Origin: Pseudomonas brenneri
GTDB lineage: Bacteria > Pseudomonadota > Gammaproteobacteria > Pseudomonadales > Pseudomonadaceae
Direction: 5' to 3'
Assembly: GCF_007858285.1 (NCBI RefSeq)
Contig: NZ_VFIL01000004.1
Location: 186,001-250,000, forward strand
DNA: 64,000 nt
Under the pieces are notes generated by a model. The model saw only the letters and a list, made by a program, of their open reading frames with translations. It had not been told where the DNA came from and made no database searches. Position 1 is the stretch's first letter. The number at the start of each line of letters is the position of its first letter. This document shows positions 1 to 8,953 of the stretch, piece after piece. A program made the translations under genes and the position numbers.

Positions 1-123
1 CGGCTTGAGGCGCAAGACTGTCTGGCCGTGCGGGCCGCGGGCATTCAGGTTAACCGGTGGTTTGCAGCGGACCATCTGGAATCATCCTTGTGTGTTGAGA
101 TGCACATCACGTATGGGAGTTAG
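1..123 (+). CDS. C-terminal fragment of an unidentified protein
   Basis: An open frame enters from the left edge and stops with TAG at 121-123, giving about 40 residues (ending ITYGS). There is no start in the window and I recognise no motif. It converges with the DING gene, whose terminator lies between them. It could also be chance coding, because only 120 bases are visible. Confidence 0.35.
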   Translation, partial: RLEAQDCLAVRAAGIQVNRWFAADHLESSLCVEMHITYGS

Positions 124-232
124 GCGGTTGGCGAGGGACGGGACTGAACTTCTGTCATGCAAAATTCATCTAGCGCCCACCGCCCTCGGCAACGGCTACC
201 GGGGCCGGTGTTGGCGGGTAGGCAAATAAAAA

Positions 233-260
233 ATCAGCAACGGCACAGGCCGTTGCTGAT
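233..260 (-). terminator. Rho-independent terminator of the DING gene
   Basis: A perfect 12-bp stem (ATCAGCAACGGC and its complement) encloses a 4-base loop. Read on the minus strand the stem is followed by TTTTTTATTT, the U-tract of an intrinsic terminator. It lies 30 bases beyond the DING stop codon. Confidence 0.85.
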
Positions 261-289
261 CAGGTGTCGCAGGTCGATGAACGCTGGGG

Positions 290-1480
290 TTACAGCGGAC
301 GACCGATACCGTTGCAGACGTCGGTCTTGCCGATGCTCAGGGAGTTGCCGGCGGTCAGGAAGCTGCTGCGGATCGCGCTTTTCCAGGAGTCTGGCAGTGG
401 CACGAAACGGTTGGCGCGGATGGCGTCATCGTTGTTGACGGTCTCGCCGTAGTGCTGGGCAAAGAAGTCACGCACCTGGTTGGACTGGTCGCCGTTGATA
501 TAGCACTGGCTGAAGATCAGGTTGGTGAAGCCCAGGATCGGGTAGCCCGACGTTGGGTAAGGCACCACACCGGCTACGCCGCTTTTACCGAATACAGGTA
601 CCCACTTGTCCGGGTTGGAGCGATCAGCCACGGCAGGTACCGACACGTCATCAATCGCAGCGGAAACGTTATCCGGCGCTGGCGATACACCTGCAGTGTT
701 GCTGGCCACGTCCTTGCCAACGCGAGCGACCTTGGTAGCGTCGTCCAGGCCTTCCAGGGTAGTGGCGGCGTAGTCAGGGCTCATGTAGGTGATACGGCCT
801 TCAGCGACCGTCGTATCGTTCAAGGCATTCATCACACCTTGGCTGCCGGCGGCAGAAACGGCACCGGCCGGCAGGCCACCGCTGTAACTGTTGGCAAAGG
901 TGGTGGTAACGGCGAAGCTGCCGGTTTCAGCGCACTGGGCGTTGAGGAAGCGCGTGAACAGTTCGGTGGTGCCGCTGCTTTCGCTGCGGTAAACCACGGT
1001 GATTGCACCGCTACGGCCAGCGCCAGTGATCTGGCTCCAGTCAGTGAGACGACCCGAGAACACACCGCACAGCTCGTTGACGCTCAGGTCAACGGCGTTG
1101 GCACCGCTCTTGCGAAAAGGAATGGCAACCGAAGTGGCTACCGAAGGCACCTGGATCAGCTTGCCCCAGCCTGGTTGCTTGGCCGATGCGTAGGTCGACA
1201 ACTCAGTGGCATTGAGCTTGGAATCGCTGCCCGCCCAGTGCACGTTCTTGGTGGTCACGCCAGGTACGAGCTTGTCGTACTTGTTTTCCAGGAATGCCGC
1301 TTTGCCGTTGCCGCTGCCGACACCGATGTACGCGGCGAAACCGGCAGTCAGTACGCCGGGGGTCTGGTACAGCGGCTGTGGCAGGGTTGCGCCGCCGCCG
1401 TTGATATCAGCAAATGCTGCCTGGGCCGAGCACAGGGCCGCGAGGGTCATGGATGCCGCGAGAACATTGCGCTTAAACAT
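290..1480 (-). CDS. DING-family phosphate-binding protein (PstS-like)
   Basis: The 396-residue precursor has a signal peptide of about 24 residues ending AFA, and the mature protein begins DINGGGATLPQ, the signature that names DING proteins. These are high-affinity phosphate-binding proteins with the PstS fold, secreted under phosphate limitation; P. fluorescens DING is a known example. The ATG at 1480 is preferred over an upstream in-frame start because AAAGGAG lies just before it and the signal peptide starts there. The gene is transcribed alone, with its own terminator (233-260) and a PHO-box-like site upstream. Its position next to hxcS suggests it is a substrate of the adjacent type II system, as reported for Hxc substrates in P. 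aeruginosa. The binding-protein identity is firm; the secretion route is inferred. Confidence 0.93.
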   Translation of the reverse strand: MFKRNVLAASMTLAALCSAQAAFADINGGGATLPQPLYQTPGVLTAGFAAYIGVGSGNGKAAFLENKYDKLVPGVTTKNVHWAGSDSKLNATELSTYASAKQPGWGKLIQVPSVATSVAIPFRKSGANAVDLSVNELCGVFSGRLTDWSQITGAGRSGAITVVYRSESSGTTELFTRFLNAQCAETGSFAVTTTFANSYSGGLPAGAVSAAGSQGVMNALNDTTVAEGRITYMSPDYAATTLEGLDDATKVARVGKDVASNTAGVSPAPDNVSAAIDDVSVPAVADRSNPDKWVPVFGKSGVAGVVPYPTSGYPILGFTNLIFSQCYINGDQSNQVRDFFAQHYGETVNNDDAIRANRFVPLPDSWKSAIRSSFLTAGNSLSIGKTDVCNGIGRPL

Positions 1481-1612
1481 GAAGAAGCTCCTTTCGTCGT
1501 GTTCATACGTTGAGGTAGATGGCTCTTGCATGACGCCATGGCACTCGGTTCACACGCCTTGATCCAGAGGGCTTGCCGGGCGAGGCCATGGACACGAAGT
1601 TCGCAGTTTCCG

Positions 1613-1630
1613 ATGACAGATGTAGGAAAA
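1613..1630 (-). promoter_or_regulatory. Candidate PHO box upstream of the DING gene
   Basis: On the minus strand TTTTCCT-ACAT-CTGTCAT resembles the PhoB direct repeat CTGTCAT-N4-CTGTCAT, with a perfect downstream half and 4 of 7 matches in the upstream half. It lies about 133 bases before the DING ATG. PhoB control of DING genes is established for the family; this exact site is my inference. Confidence 0.45.
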
Positions 1631-1815
1631 AACCTCGGGAGGAACAGCTTGATTTTTAAAAAGATTCTCGGGTGTTTTGGCAATGATTCTGGCTTTTAAC
1701 GGGCTGAGTGACAGCAAGGTTGCAGGGGTTGTTTCGAGGCGTGGGCTGGAAGGAACACCGGCTGTGTGCCGTGGGTTAAAAAATGACGAAATGAGGAACC
1801 CGAGGTTAGGTGATC

Positions 1816-1910
1816 CAAATGTAGGAGCTGGCTTGCCTGCGATACAGGCAACTCGGTTTTTCAGTCACACCCAGGTGATGCTATCGCAGGCAAGCCAGCT
1901 CCTACATTTG
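1816..1910. repeat. REP pair, GTAGGAGCTGGCTTGC type
   Basis: Two inverted copies of CAAATGTAGGAGCTGGCTTG, each continuing into CCTGCGATA, face each other across about 35 bases between hxcS and the DING leader. This is the usual two-REP arrangement of P. fluorescens genomes and could form a long hairpin behind hxcS, which ends 20 bases away. Confidence 0.9.
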
Positions 1911-1930
1911 GGCAATGGTGTCAGTCGGAT

Positions 1931-3142
1931 TCAAGTGACCAGTTGGTTGATCTCGATGATCGGCAACAGCACCGCCATCACGATCACCAGCACCACCGCG
2001 CCCATCACCACGATCATCAACGGCTCCAGCAAGGCCGTCATGCCCATGGCCCGCCGTTCGATATCCCGTGACAGGGTTTGCGCCGCGCGCTCCAGCATGG
2101 GCGGCAGGGAGCCGGTTTTTTCACCGCTGGCGATCAGGTGAATCAACACGGGGGGGAAGACCTTTTCCACCGCCAGTGCCGGCGCCAGGTTGACCCCCTC
2201 GCGCACCTTGGCCGTGGCATCACTGACGCTCTGGCTCAGGCGGTCGTTGGACAGGGTCTGGCGCGCGGCTTCCAGGGCACGCAGCAACGGCACCCCGGCG
2301 CCACCGAGGATCGCCAGGGTCGAGGCAAAGCGCGCAGTGTTGAGCCCCAGCACAAACCGCCCGATCAGCGGCAGGCGCAATACCCGGCTGTGCCAGTTCA
2401 AGCGCGCCACGGGGTTGCGCAGGTACAGGCGCCAACACCAGAAACCACCCACCAGGGCGGCAAAACACAGCGCGCCCCAGGCGCGGATAAAGTCACTGGC
2501 ATTGAGCATCGCCAGGGTCAGCCCCGGCAGGTCCTGGCGCGCCTGGGAAAAGGCACTGACCACCTGCGGCACCACGTAGCTCAACAAGAAGATGACGATG
2601 CCAATCGACACCAGGCCCACCACGCCCGGATAGATAAACGCGGTAAGAATCTTGCCGCGCAGGTTGTTGCGTTCCTCGATGTAGTCGGCCAGGCGCTCCA
2701 TGACCTGGGCCAGGTCGCCAGACTCCTCCCCCGCCGCAATCAACGCCCGGTAGATCGACGGGAAATCCCGTGGCCGTGCGGCCAATGCATCGGCCAGGCG
2801 CATGCCACTGCGCACATCGGCGCGCACCGCGCTGAGGGTCTGGGCGATGTGTTTTTTTTCCGCCTGCTCGACCGTGGCACTCAGCGCCGCCTCCAGGGGC
2901 AGGCTGGCACCGAGCAGGCTGGCAAGTTGGCGGGTGGCCCACGCCAGGTCGTTGTCCGACAGCTTGGCACTGAACAGGCTGCTGCTGCCCACTGCGTTGG
3001 CGCTGCCTTCGACCTGCACCAGCAACGCGGTCAGGCCCCGGCTGCGCAGGCTGGCAAAGGCTGCGCCCTGGCTCTCGGCCTCCAGGTGCCCGGTTTCCAG
3101 CTTGCCGCTGGCATCACAGGCTTCATAGCGATAGCGATTCAT
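1931..3142 (-). CDS. hxcS: Type II secretion inner-membrane platform protein GspF (HxcS)
   Basis: The 403-residue protein has the GspF/PilC layout: a short N-terminal domain, two repeated cytoplasmic helical domains and hydrophobic segments around residues 170-195, 215-235 and at the C-terminus (MIVVMGAVVLVIVMAVLLP). GspF is the polytopic core that couples the ATPase to pseudopilus assembly. Its start overlaps the hxcR stop (TGATG), so the two are translationally coupled. Gene order hxcR-hxcS followed by the phosphate-binding gene matches the Hxc locus of P. aeruginosa. It is the last gene of the minus-strand hxc run and is followed by a REP pair. Confidence 0.93.
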   Translation of the reverse strand: MNRYRYEACDASGKLETGHLEAESQGAAFASLRSRGLTALLVQVEGSANAVGSSSLFSAKLSDNDLAWATRQLASLLGASLPLEAALSATVEQAEKKHIAQTLSAVRADVRSGMRLADALAARPRDFPSIYRALIAAGEESGDLAQVMERLADYIEERNNLRGKILTAFIYPGVVGLVSIGIVIFLLSYVVPQVVSAFSQARQDLPGLTLAMLNASDFIRAWGALCFAALVGGFWCWRLYLRNPVARLNWHSRVLRLPLIGRFVLGLNTARFASTLAILGGAGVPLLRALEAARQTLSNDRLSQSVSDATAKVREGVNLAPALAVEKVFPPVLIHLIASGEKTGSLPPMLERAAQTLSRDIERRAMGMTALLEPLMIVVMGAVVLVIVMAVLLPIIEINQLVT

Positions 3143-4560
3143 CAGGCGTCCCGTGTTACGCGCAGGATTTCTTGCGGCGAAGTGGCGCCGCTGCGGACCC
3201 AGCGCTCGCCGTCTTCACGCATGCTGAACATCCCGGCCTCGCGGGCGGCGATGCGTATTTCCTGCTCGCCGGCGCCCTTGTGGATCAGCCCACGCACCGC
3301 ATCATCGACGCAGAACAGTTCATGGATACCGGTACGGCCGCTGTAGCCGACCTGGTTGCACTGGTCACACCCCACCGGGCGCCAGGTGCCGGGCGCCGCC
3401 GGGTCCGGCTGCTTGCAGTGCGGGCACAGGCGCCGCACCAAGCGCTGGGCCAACACGCCAAGCAGCGACGAGGCCAGCAGGAACGGCTCCACCCCCATGT
3501 CGATCAGGCGATTGACCGCCGACACCGCATCGTTGGTGTGCAGCGTGGCCAGCACCAGATGGCCGGTGAGCGAGGCCTGGACGGCGATCTGCGCGGTCTC
3601 CAGGTCACGGATTTCACCAATCATGATGATGTCCGGGTCCTGGCGCAGAATCGCGCGCAGGGCCAGGGCGAAGGTCATGTCGATCTTGGCGTTGACCTGG
3701 ATCTGGCTGATCCCCGGCAGGTCGTATTCCACCGGGTCTTCCACGGTGAGGATATTGCTGGTACTGGCGTCCAGCCGCGCCAGGGCCGCGTAGAGGCTAG
3801 TGGTCTTGCCGCTGCCGGTGGGCCCGGTGACCAGCACGATGCCATGGGGCTGGCGGATCAGGCCATCGAGGCGCGCCAACAGTTGCGGGTCCATGCCGAG
3901 CGTTTCCAGTTGCAGGCGCCCGGCCTGTTTATCCAGCAGGCGCATCACCACCCGCTCGCCATGGCCGGTAGGCACCGTCGACACGCGGATATCAATCGGC
4001 CGCCCGGCGACCCGCAGGGCGATACGACCGTCCTGGGGCAGGCGTTTTTCGGCGATGTCGAGCTGAGCCATGATCTTGATTCGCGACACCAGCGCGCCAT
4101 GCAGGGCTTTGCGCGGCGACACCACATCGCGCAGGGTGCCGTCGACGCGATAGCGCACCACCGAGTGGGTTTCGAAGGGCTCAATATGAATGTCACTGGC
4201 TTCGTCACGGGCGGCCTGGGTCAGCAAGGCGTTGATCATGCGAATCACCGGAGCGCCGTCCTGGGTGTCGAGCAGGTCGGTGATTTCGGGGATGTCTTGC
4301 ATCAGGCGGTCGAGGTCGACTTCGTTTTCGGCCGCGCCGACCACCGCTGCAGCACTGCCGGTGTCGGCGTAGGCGCTGGCCAGCAGGCCGTCGAGTTCAT
4401 CGTCGCGTACGTGTTCGATGGGGGCCTGGCCGAATTGGCGATGGACTTCGCTGATCGACCAGCCGGGAGTCGAGGGGCAGATGGTCAGGCGCGGGCCGCT
4501 GGGGGTGGGGTGCAGGAGAATGCGTTGGGATTTGGCCCAGGCGTAGGGGAGCAGGCTCAT
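3142..4560 (-). CDS. hxcR: Type II secretion ATPase GspE (HxcR)
   Basis: This 472-residue AAA+ ATPase powers pseudopilus extension from the cytoplasmic face. Visible motifs are Walker A GPTGSGKTT at about 246-254, the Asp box VEDPVEY just after, Walker B with DPDIIMIGEIRD near 310-321, and a CPHC / CDQC zinc-binding pair near 380-400 that is typical of T2SS ATPases. The N-terminal domain (about 1-95) is the part expected to bind HxcY (GspL). It is separated from hxcQ by a 463-base stretch that holds a repeat element, so hxcR-hxcS may depend on read-through or on a separate promoter. Confidence 0.95.
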   Translation of the reverse strand: MSLLPYAWAKSQRILLHPTPSGPRLTICPSTPGWSISEVHRQFGQAPIEHVRDDELDGLLASAYADTGSAAAVVGAAENEVDLDRLMQDIPEITDLLDTQDGAPVIRMINALLTQAARDEASDIHIEPFETHSVVRYRVDGTLRDVVSPRKALHGALVSRIKIMAQLDIAEKRLPQDGRIALRVAGRPIDIRVSTVPTGHGERVVMRLLDKQAGRLQLETLGMDPQLLARLDGLIRQPHGIVLVTGPTGSGKTTSLYAALARLDASTSNILTVEDPVEYDLPGISQIQVNAKIDMTFALALRAILRQDPDIIMIGEIRDLETAQIAVQASLTGHLVLATLHTNDAVSAVNRLIDMGVEPFLLASSLLGVLAQRLVRRLCPHCKQPDPAAPGTWRPVGCDQCNQVGYSGRTGIHELFCVDDAVRGLIHKGAGEQEIRIAAREAGMFSMREDGERWVRSGATSPQEILRVTRDA

Positions 4561-4578
4561 GGTGTTTGAGCCCTTTGA

Positions 4579-4967
4579 TTGGGGACATATCCGTTATTTT
4601 TGTGATGCCAACTGGTGGTTTCGCTCTTACAGCGAGTCACCTTGGAAAAGCCCCAAAGTAACCAAAAGGCTCTTGCCCCACCACTCGCTGCCTCGCCCAG
4701 GCTCGGAACGGGGCGCTCAAGATCAAAAGTACCAGCAACCTCCTGTGGGAGCTGTCGAGCCCTAGCGAGGCTGCGATAGCGGTGGGTCAGGCGACATAGA
4801 TGTTGATCATGCCGCCGCCATCGCAGCCTCGCTAGGGCTCGACAGCTCCCACATTTTGAATGGGGTGTCTCTGGACTGGCTGCATTGACTGGGGGGGCGT
4901 TTGCCAAAAGTGACCCGCTGTAAGAGCGGAACCCTAAGTAGCCGTTACCACAGGGATGGATATGTAC
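4579..4967. repeat. Composite palindromic repeat element, degenerate copy
   Basis: The ends are inverted relatives: the left end contains ACATATCC followed by CGCTCTTACAGCG, and the right end carries the same modules in reverse complement (CGCTGTAAGAGCG then GGATATGT). The left half also holds CTCTTGCCCCACCACTCG and CCTCGCCCAGGCTCGG, which recur in inverted form inside the larger copy at 26611-27131. A REP pair sits in the middle. This accounts for most of the gene-free space between hxcR and hxcQ; I see no credible gene here. Confidence 0.7.
4744..4853. repeat. REP-like inverted pair inside the repeat element
   Basis: TGTGGGAGCTGTCGAGCCCT, continuing AGCGAGGCTGCGA, is followed after about 43 bases by its near-perfect reverse complement. 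The core differs from the other REPs of the window (CTGTCGAGCCCTAGCGAGG), so it belongs to a distinct REP subfamily. Confidence 0.85.
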
Positions 4968-5023
4968 CCCCACAACACAATTGCCGCCACTGCAGGCAAG
5001 CCAGCCCCTACAGGTGATACAAC

Positions 5024-7324
5024 TCACGGCTGTGTACTCCCACGAACCGGCACCGCCCCCGGAATCGCCTTCTCCACCGCCGGCAACTGCGGCGCCTGCA
5101 CATCCGGCAGCGCCCAGCTGTGCTGCGGCTGCAACCCACCCTGGGCACGGCGCATAAAGTCATAGCGATTAAGCGTAATACTGCGCCCCGCGCCACTGTC
5201 GCGAATGATGTAGGGCCGCAAGAACACCATCAGGTTGGTCTTGTTCACACTGCGCGACTCATTGCGAAACAGCGCACCCAGCCCCGGGATGTCCGATAGC
5301 CACGGCACCGCGTCGTTGCTCTGGGTATAGCCATCCTGCAACAACCCGCCCAGCACCATGATCTGTCCATCATCGAGCAAGATGCTGGTATCGATCGCCC
5401 GCTTGTTGGTCACCGTCCCCGCCTCCACCGACGCGCGGGCGTCGACGCTGCTGACTTCCTGGTAGATATCCAGCTTCACCGTGCCGCCCTCGGAGATCTG
5501 TGGCCGCACGTTCAGCTTGAGGCCTACTTCTTCACGCTGCACGGTCTGGAACGGGTTGTTGCTGGTGCCACCGCCACCGGTCACGTAGCTGCCGGTGACG
5601 AAGGGAATGGTCTGGCCGACGAAGATACTCGCCGCTTCGTTGTCCAGGGTCAGCAGGTTGGGCGTGGACAACACATTGGTCCCGCCCTTGCTCTTCAACG
5701 CCCGCGCCAGGACCTTGAGGTCCAGCACCCGGCCGATCCCTGGAATATCCACCGTGCCGTCCACCAGGCCGATGTTCAGGCCCTTGGGCAACACGTCGAT
5801 ACTGGTCTTGCTGGTGGGGGTGCCGTTGATTCCGCTACCGCCCAGGTTGACCCCGCCAAAACCACCCTTGCCGCCCAGGTTGCCGGCCTGCCACTGCACG
5901 CCGAATTCGCTGGCATCGTCTTCGTTGACTTCGACGATCAGGCTTTCGATCACCACCTGGGCGCGGCGCTGGTCAAGCATGTCGATCACCTCACGCAGGT
6001 TGCGGTACAGCGGATCGGGTGCGGAAATCAGCAGGGTGTTGGTGGTCGCATCGGCCTGGATCGTCACGCCGCCGGCACTGAAAGCGGTGTTCTGCTCGCT
6101 GGTGGTATTGCTCGCACCTGTGCTGTCCTTTGCATAACCACTGGGCTGGACAGCGCTACCGGTCGGCGCGCCACTGCTGTTCTGGGGGCTGCCCTGACTG
6201 GTAGTGCCTGCCCCGCCCATTGCACTCAACTTAGTGCGGGCCTCGTCACTCACGCCACTTTCGCTTTCACCGGTGAGCATGCCGCGCAGGGATTGCGCCA
6301 GCTTGCCGGCCTGGGCGTTGCGCAGGTACACCACGTGCATATTGCTGGGGTTGCTCTGGGCATTGTCGAGTTTGTAGATCAGGTTGCGCGCCAGTTCCGT
6401 ACGCTCGGGGCTGCCGGCGCGGATGATGATCGAATTGGAGCGCGGGTCGCCGACCACGGCGATCTTCTGGGTCTGGTCGTTGCCCTGGGTTTCCAGCAAC
6501 TCGGCGACCATCGCCGCGATATCGACGGCAATGCCGTTTTGCACCGGCACCACGTCGGTGTCGATGGCGCTCGGGGTGTCGATGCCGTCGATGATCTGCG
6601 CCACCCGCGCGAGATTTTCCGCATAGTCGGTGATGACGATGCTGTTGTTGCCGGGGTAGGCATTGATCGGATTGTTTGGCGAGACAATGGGCCGCAATAC
6701 CGGGATCAGGTTCACCGCGTTTTCGTATTGCAGGCGGAAGGTGCGGGTCTGCATGCCATTGCCACTGGGGCTGGCGGCATTGTAGATCGGCCCGCCCAGC
6801 AGCTTGGCATCGGCTTCCGGGACCACCTGGGCCACACCGCCGACGTCCACCACGCTGAAGCCCTGCATGCGCAGCGCCGCCAGCAGCATGTCATAGGCCT
6901 GATGCGCCGGGACCTGGCCTTCGCTGACCAGGGTCAGGTTGCCCTTGACCCGTGGATCCACCAGGAACTGCTGGCCGGTGGCGCGGGACAAGGCGCGCAC
7001 CACCGCCTGGATGTCGGCTTCGACAAAGTTCAATTGCACCGGCTGGTCGCCCAGCGGGTTGCGCACTTTGGCCGGGGCGGCGGCATGGCCACGGGCGCGT
7101 TGGGTCACCGGGTGTTGGGCCCGTGGCTGAGGGGTGATTTCGCGCTGGCGCTCGGGTATCGGCACACCGTTGCGCCGGGTATCGGCCAGGGGCTGGCCGA
7201 GTTCGCTGTCCACCAGCAATGGCGCAGGTGTCGGCGACTGGGTGTTGCTACAGGCACTGAGCGCCAGCAACAGCAGCGGCGCTACCTGGCGAAACGGCGC
7301 CGAAAGGGCGAATGACCACTTCAT
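5024..7324 (-). CDS. hxcQ: Type II secretion outer-membrane secretin GspD (HxcQ), lipoprotein type
   Basis: The 766-residue secretin forms the outer-membrane channel of the Hxc system. The N-terminus ends in a lipobox (LLLALSAC) with Ser at +2 and Asn at +3, so the protein should be lipid-anchored; HxcQ of P. aeruginosa is known as a self-piloting liposecretin. An N0 and several N domains (about 95-450) contain a Gly/Ser/Thr-rich insertion near 360-420, and the C-terminal secretin domain carries the VGQTIPFVTGSY and LLDDGQIMVLGGL segments. The start overlaps the hxcZ stop by ATGA. No pilotin gene is present, in line with self-piloting. Confidence 0.95.
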   Translation of the reverse strand: MKWSFALSAPFRQVAPLLLLALSACSNTQSPTPAPLLVDSELGQPLADTRRNGVPIPERQREITPQPRAQHPVTQRARGHAAAPAKVRNPLGDQPVQLNFVEADIQAVVRALSRATGQQFLVDPRVKGNLTLVSEGQVPAHQAYDMLLAALRMQGFSVVDVGGVAQVVPEADAKLLGGPIYNAASPSGNGMQTRTFRLQYENAVNLIPVLRPIVSPNNPINAYPGNNSIVITDYAENLARVAQIIDGIDTPSAIDTDVVPVQNGIAVDIAAMVAELLETQGNDQTQKIAVVGDPRSNSIIIRAGSPERTELARNLIYKLDNAQSNPSNMHVVYLRNAQAGKLAQSLRGMLTGESESGVSDEARTKLSAMGGAGTTSQGSPQNSSGAPTGSAVQPSGYAKDSTGASNTTSEQNTAFSAGGVTIQADATTNTLLISAPDPLYRNLREVIDMLDQRRAQVVIESLIVEVNEDDASEFGVQWQAGNLGGKGGFGGVNLGGSGINGTPTSKTSIDVLPKGLNIGLVDGTVDIPGIGRVLDLKVLARALKSKGGTNVLSTPNLLTLDNEAASIFVGQTIPFVTGSYVTGGGGTSNNPFQTVQREEVGLKLNVRPQISEGGTVKLDIYQEVSSVDARASVEAGTVTNKRAIDTSILLDDGQIMVLGGLLQDGYTQSNDAVPWLSDIPGLGALFRNESRSVNKTNLMVFLRPYIIRDSGAGRSITLNRYDFMRRAQGGLQPQHSWALPDVQAPQLPAVEKAIPGAVPVRGSTQP

Positions 7325-7848
7325 GAAGCTTCCTTAGCGCCAGGCGCCTGATCCATGCGAACGGTCCCGGACAATCTGCCGGCCGGGTTTTCAGCGGTGT
7401 CGCCAACACGCTGCAAGCGCGCTTGGGACACCTCCAGGGAAAGTGCGCGTGGGCTCGCCAGCAACCATCCGACCACGGCATCCGCTGGCGCGTCGGTAAA
7501 GGTCAGGCGCCAGCCGTTGGAGTCCACGACCTGCAATTGATAACGGCCTTCAAGTCCGGCAGCGTCGAGGGCCTGGCGCAAGGCACCTTCGCGGTCTTGC
7601 CCGGCGCGCGCGCCGGCACTGGCGCCCTGCAACAGCGCCTGCAAGGTGGCAGCCTGGGTACGCAGCTTGGGGGTTTCGGCTTGCCAGTAGTCGATCTGCT
7701 GCAAGGGTGGTTCAATCAACAGCAACCACACCAGCAGGCCCGCCAACACTGCCCCGCCGCCGCCCAGCAGGCGTTTTTCGCGCAGCGCCAGGGCGCTCCA
7801 GAACGTTTGGAACTGCGCGCGCAGGCGTTGATAGCTGAGCTTACTCAT
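7321..7848 (-). CDS. hxcZ: Type II secretion protein GspM (HxcZ)
   Basis: This 175-residue protein has a short cytoplasmic N-terminus, one membrane helix at about 33-48 (GGAVLAGLLVWLLLI) and a periplasmic domain, the GspM layout. It partners GspL in the inner-membrane platform. The ATG at 7848 is chosen because it overlaps the end of hxcY by 8 bases and leaves the membrane helix where the family has it; longer in-frame starts run through the hxcY coding sequence. Its stop overlaps the hxcQ start. Confidence 0.88.
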   Translation of the reverse strand: MSKLSYQRLRAQFQTFWSALALREKRLLGGGGAVLAGLLVWLLLIEPPLQQIDYWQAETPKLRTQAATLQALLQGASAGARAGQDREGALRQALDAAGLEGRYQLQVVDSNGWRLTFTDAPADAVVGWLLASPRALSLEVSQARLQRVGDTAENPAGRLSGTVRMDQAPGAKEAS

Positions 7849-8953
7849 TGGCGTCTTCCGGGCTGTCGAGCGGCCCAAGGGTCCAGCCGTGATCATCACG
7901 GGTGGCGGTGAAACCGGCCTGGGCCAGCGCCGCCTGCCAATCACCTGCGGCCGTCGGGTTGCGACTGTCGGGCAACAATTGCAGGTGCAAACGGCCTTGT
8001 TCAAAAGCCAGGGCCTGGACGCTGCCAACCATAAACGGCAGGTGGCTGCCCGCCAATTGCACCAGGCTGCTGAAACGCTGGCCGGGGTCGGCGCCGGCGC
8101 CTTGCGCGGCGGCCAATTGCTGGCGGGCCTGTTGCAGCGGATTGAGGATGACCGGCAATTGCGGGAAGGCCTGCTTGACCTGGGCGATCATCTGCGCCTT
8201 GAGCTGTTGCCCTTCGCCTACCTGGCGCGCGGCGTACAGGTTCAGGCCCAGGGTCCAGACCGCCACGGCCAATGCGCTGAGCCCCAGTGCCCGCCCCCAA
8301 CCTCCGTTGCTGGGGCGTTTGAGGCGCCCGTGCAAGCCCCAGCCCGGCACCACACCCTGCCAGCGCTGGGCCGTGTGCTCATCGATCTGATGCAGTTGCG
8401 CGCCACCGTTCAATAGCGCCTCCAGGGCTCGCGCGCCCAGGGGATGCAAGGCGCTCTGGTGCAGGCTCTGGCGCAGCAGCAGATGCCCCTCGACGCAGGC
8501 CACGCTCAAGCCTCCCGCCGGCGGTACGGGCAAGGCATAGGGCGCCGGGTACAGGCCACGCAGGCTGATATGCACCTGGGCCAGGACCCGGTTCAGTTGT
8601 TCCAGGCCCGCCTTTGGCAGCCACCCCACTTGCACTTGCCCGTTGCTCTCCCGGGGGCCATGGACCACCTGCACCTGTGCCACCGGGCCGAGGATCAGCG
8701 CCTGGGCTGCACAGGTCACAGCTGCCGTCACCTTGGCCGCCGTCAATGGCGGCAGTTCCAGGCTGCTCAGCAAACTGTCCCAAGGGTGCAGGAAGCACTC
8801 GGCCGCCAGGGTCTTGCGCGGTGGTGCCAACTGCCCAAGGCTGGCCTGCCCTTGCCGGCTGACCTGCCCGGTGCGGTCCAGCCAGGCATAGTGCACCAGG
8901 CTCTCGGCGCTCAGTTGGTCCAGCGGCGGCAAGGCAATCCGCAAGCGCGTCAT
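7841..8953 (-). CDS. hxcY: Type II secretion protein GspL (HxcY)
   Basis: The 370-residue protein has an actin-like cytoplasmic domain (about 1-215), a membrane helix near 228-245 (ALGLSALAVAVWTLGLNLYA) and a periplasmic ferredoxin-like C-terminal domain. GspL recruits the ATPase HxcR and pairs with HxcZ. The ATG at 8953 overlaps the hxcX stop by four bases (ATGA), indicating coupled translation. Confidence 0.9.
   Translation of the reverse strand: MTRLRIALPPLDQLSAESLVHYAWLDRTGQVSRQGQASLGQLAPPRKTLAAECFLHPWDSLLSSLELPPLTAAKVTAAVTCAAQALILGPVAQVQVVHGPRESNGQVQVGWLPKAGLEQLNRVLAQVHISLRGLYPAPYALPVPPAGGLSVACVEGHLLLRQSLHQSALHPLGARALEALLNGGAQLHQIDEHTAQRWQGVVPGWGLHGRLKRPSNGGWGRALGLSALAVAVWTLGLNLYAARQVGEGQQLKAQMIAQVKQAFPQLPVILNPLQQARQQLAAAQGAGADPGQRFSSLVQLAGSHLPFMVGSVQALAFEQGRLHLQLLPDSRNPTAAGDWQAALAQAGFTATRDDHGWTLGPLDSPEDANE

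Noticed and set aside
452..4569. Long plus-strand frames opposite the DING, hxcS and hxcR genes
   Set aside because: They show Arg/Gly/Ala/Gln-rich composition with no domain, and the minus-strand genes are certain.
4557..5027. A 156-codon frame between hxcR and hxcQ
   Set aside because: It consists of repeat-element and REP sequence and lacks a start context.
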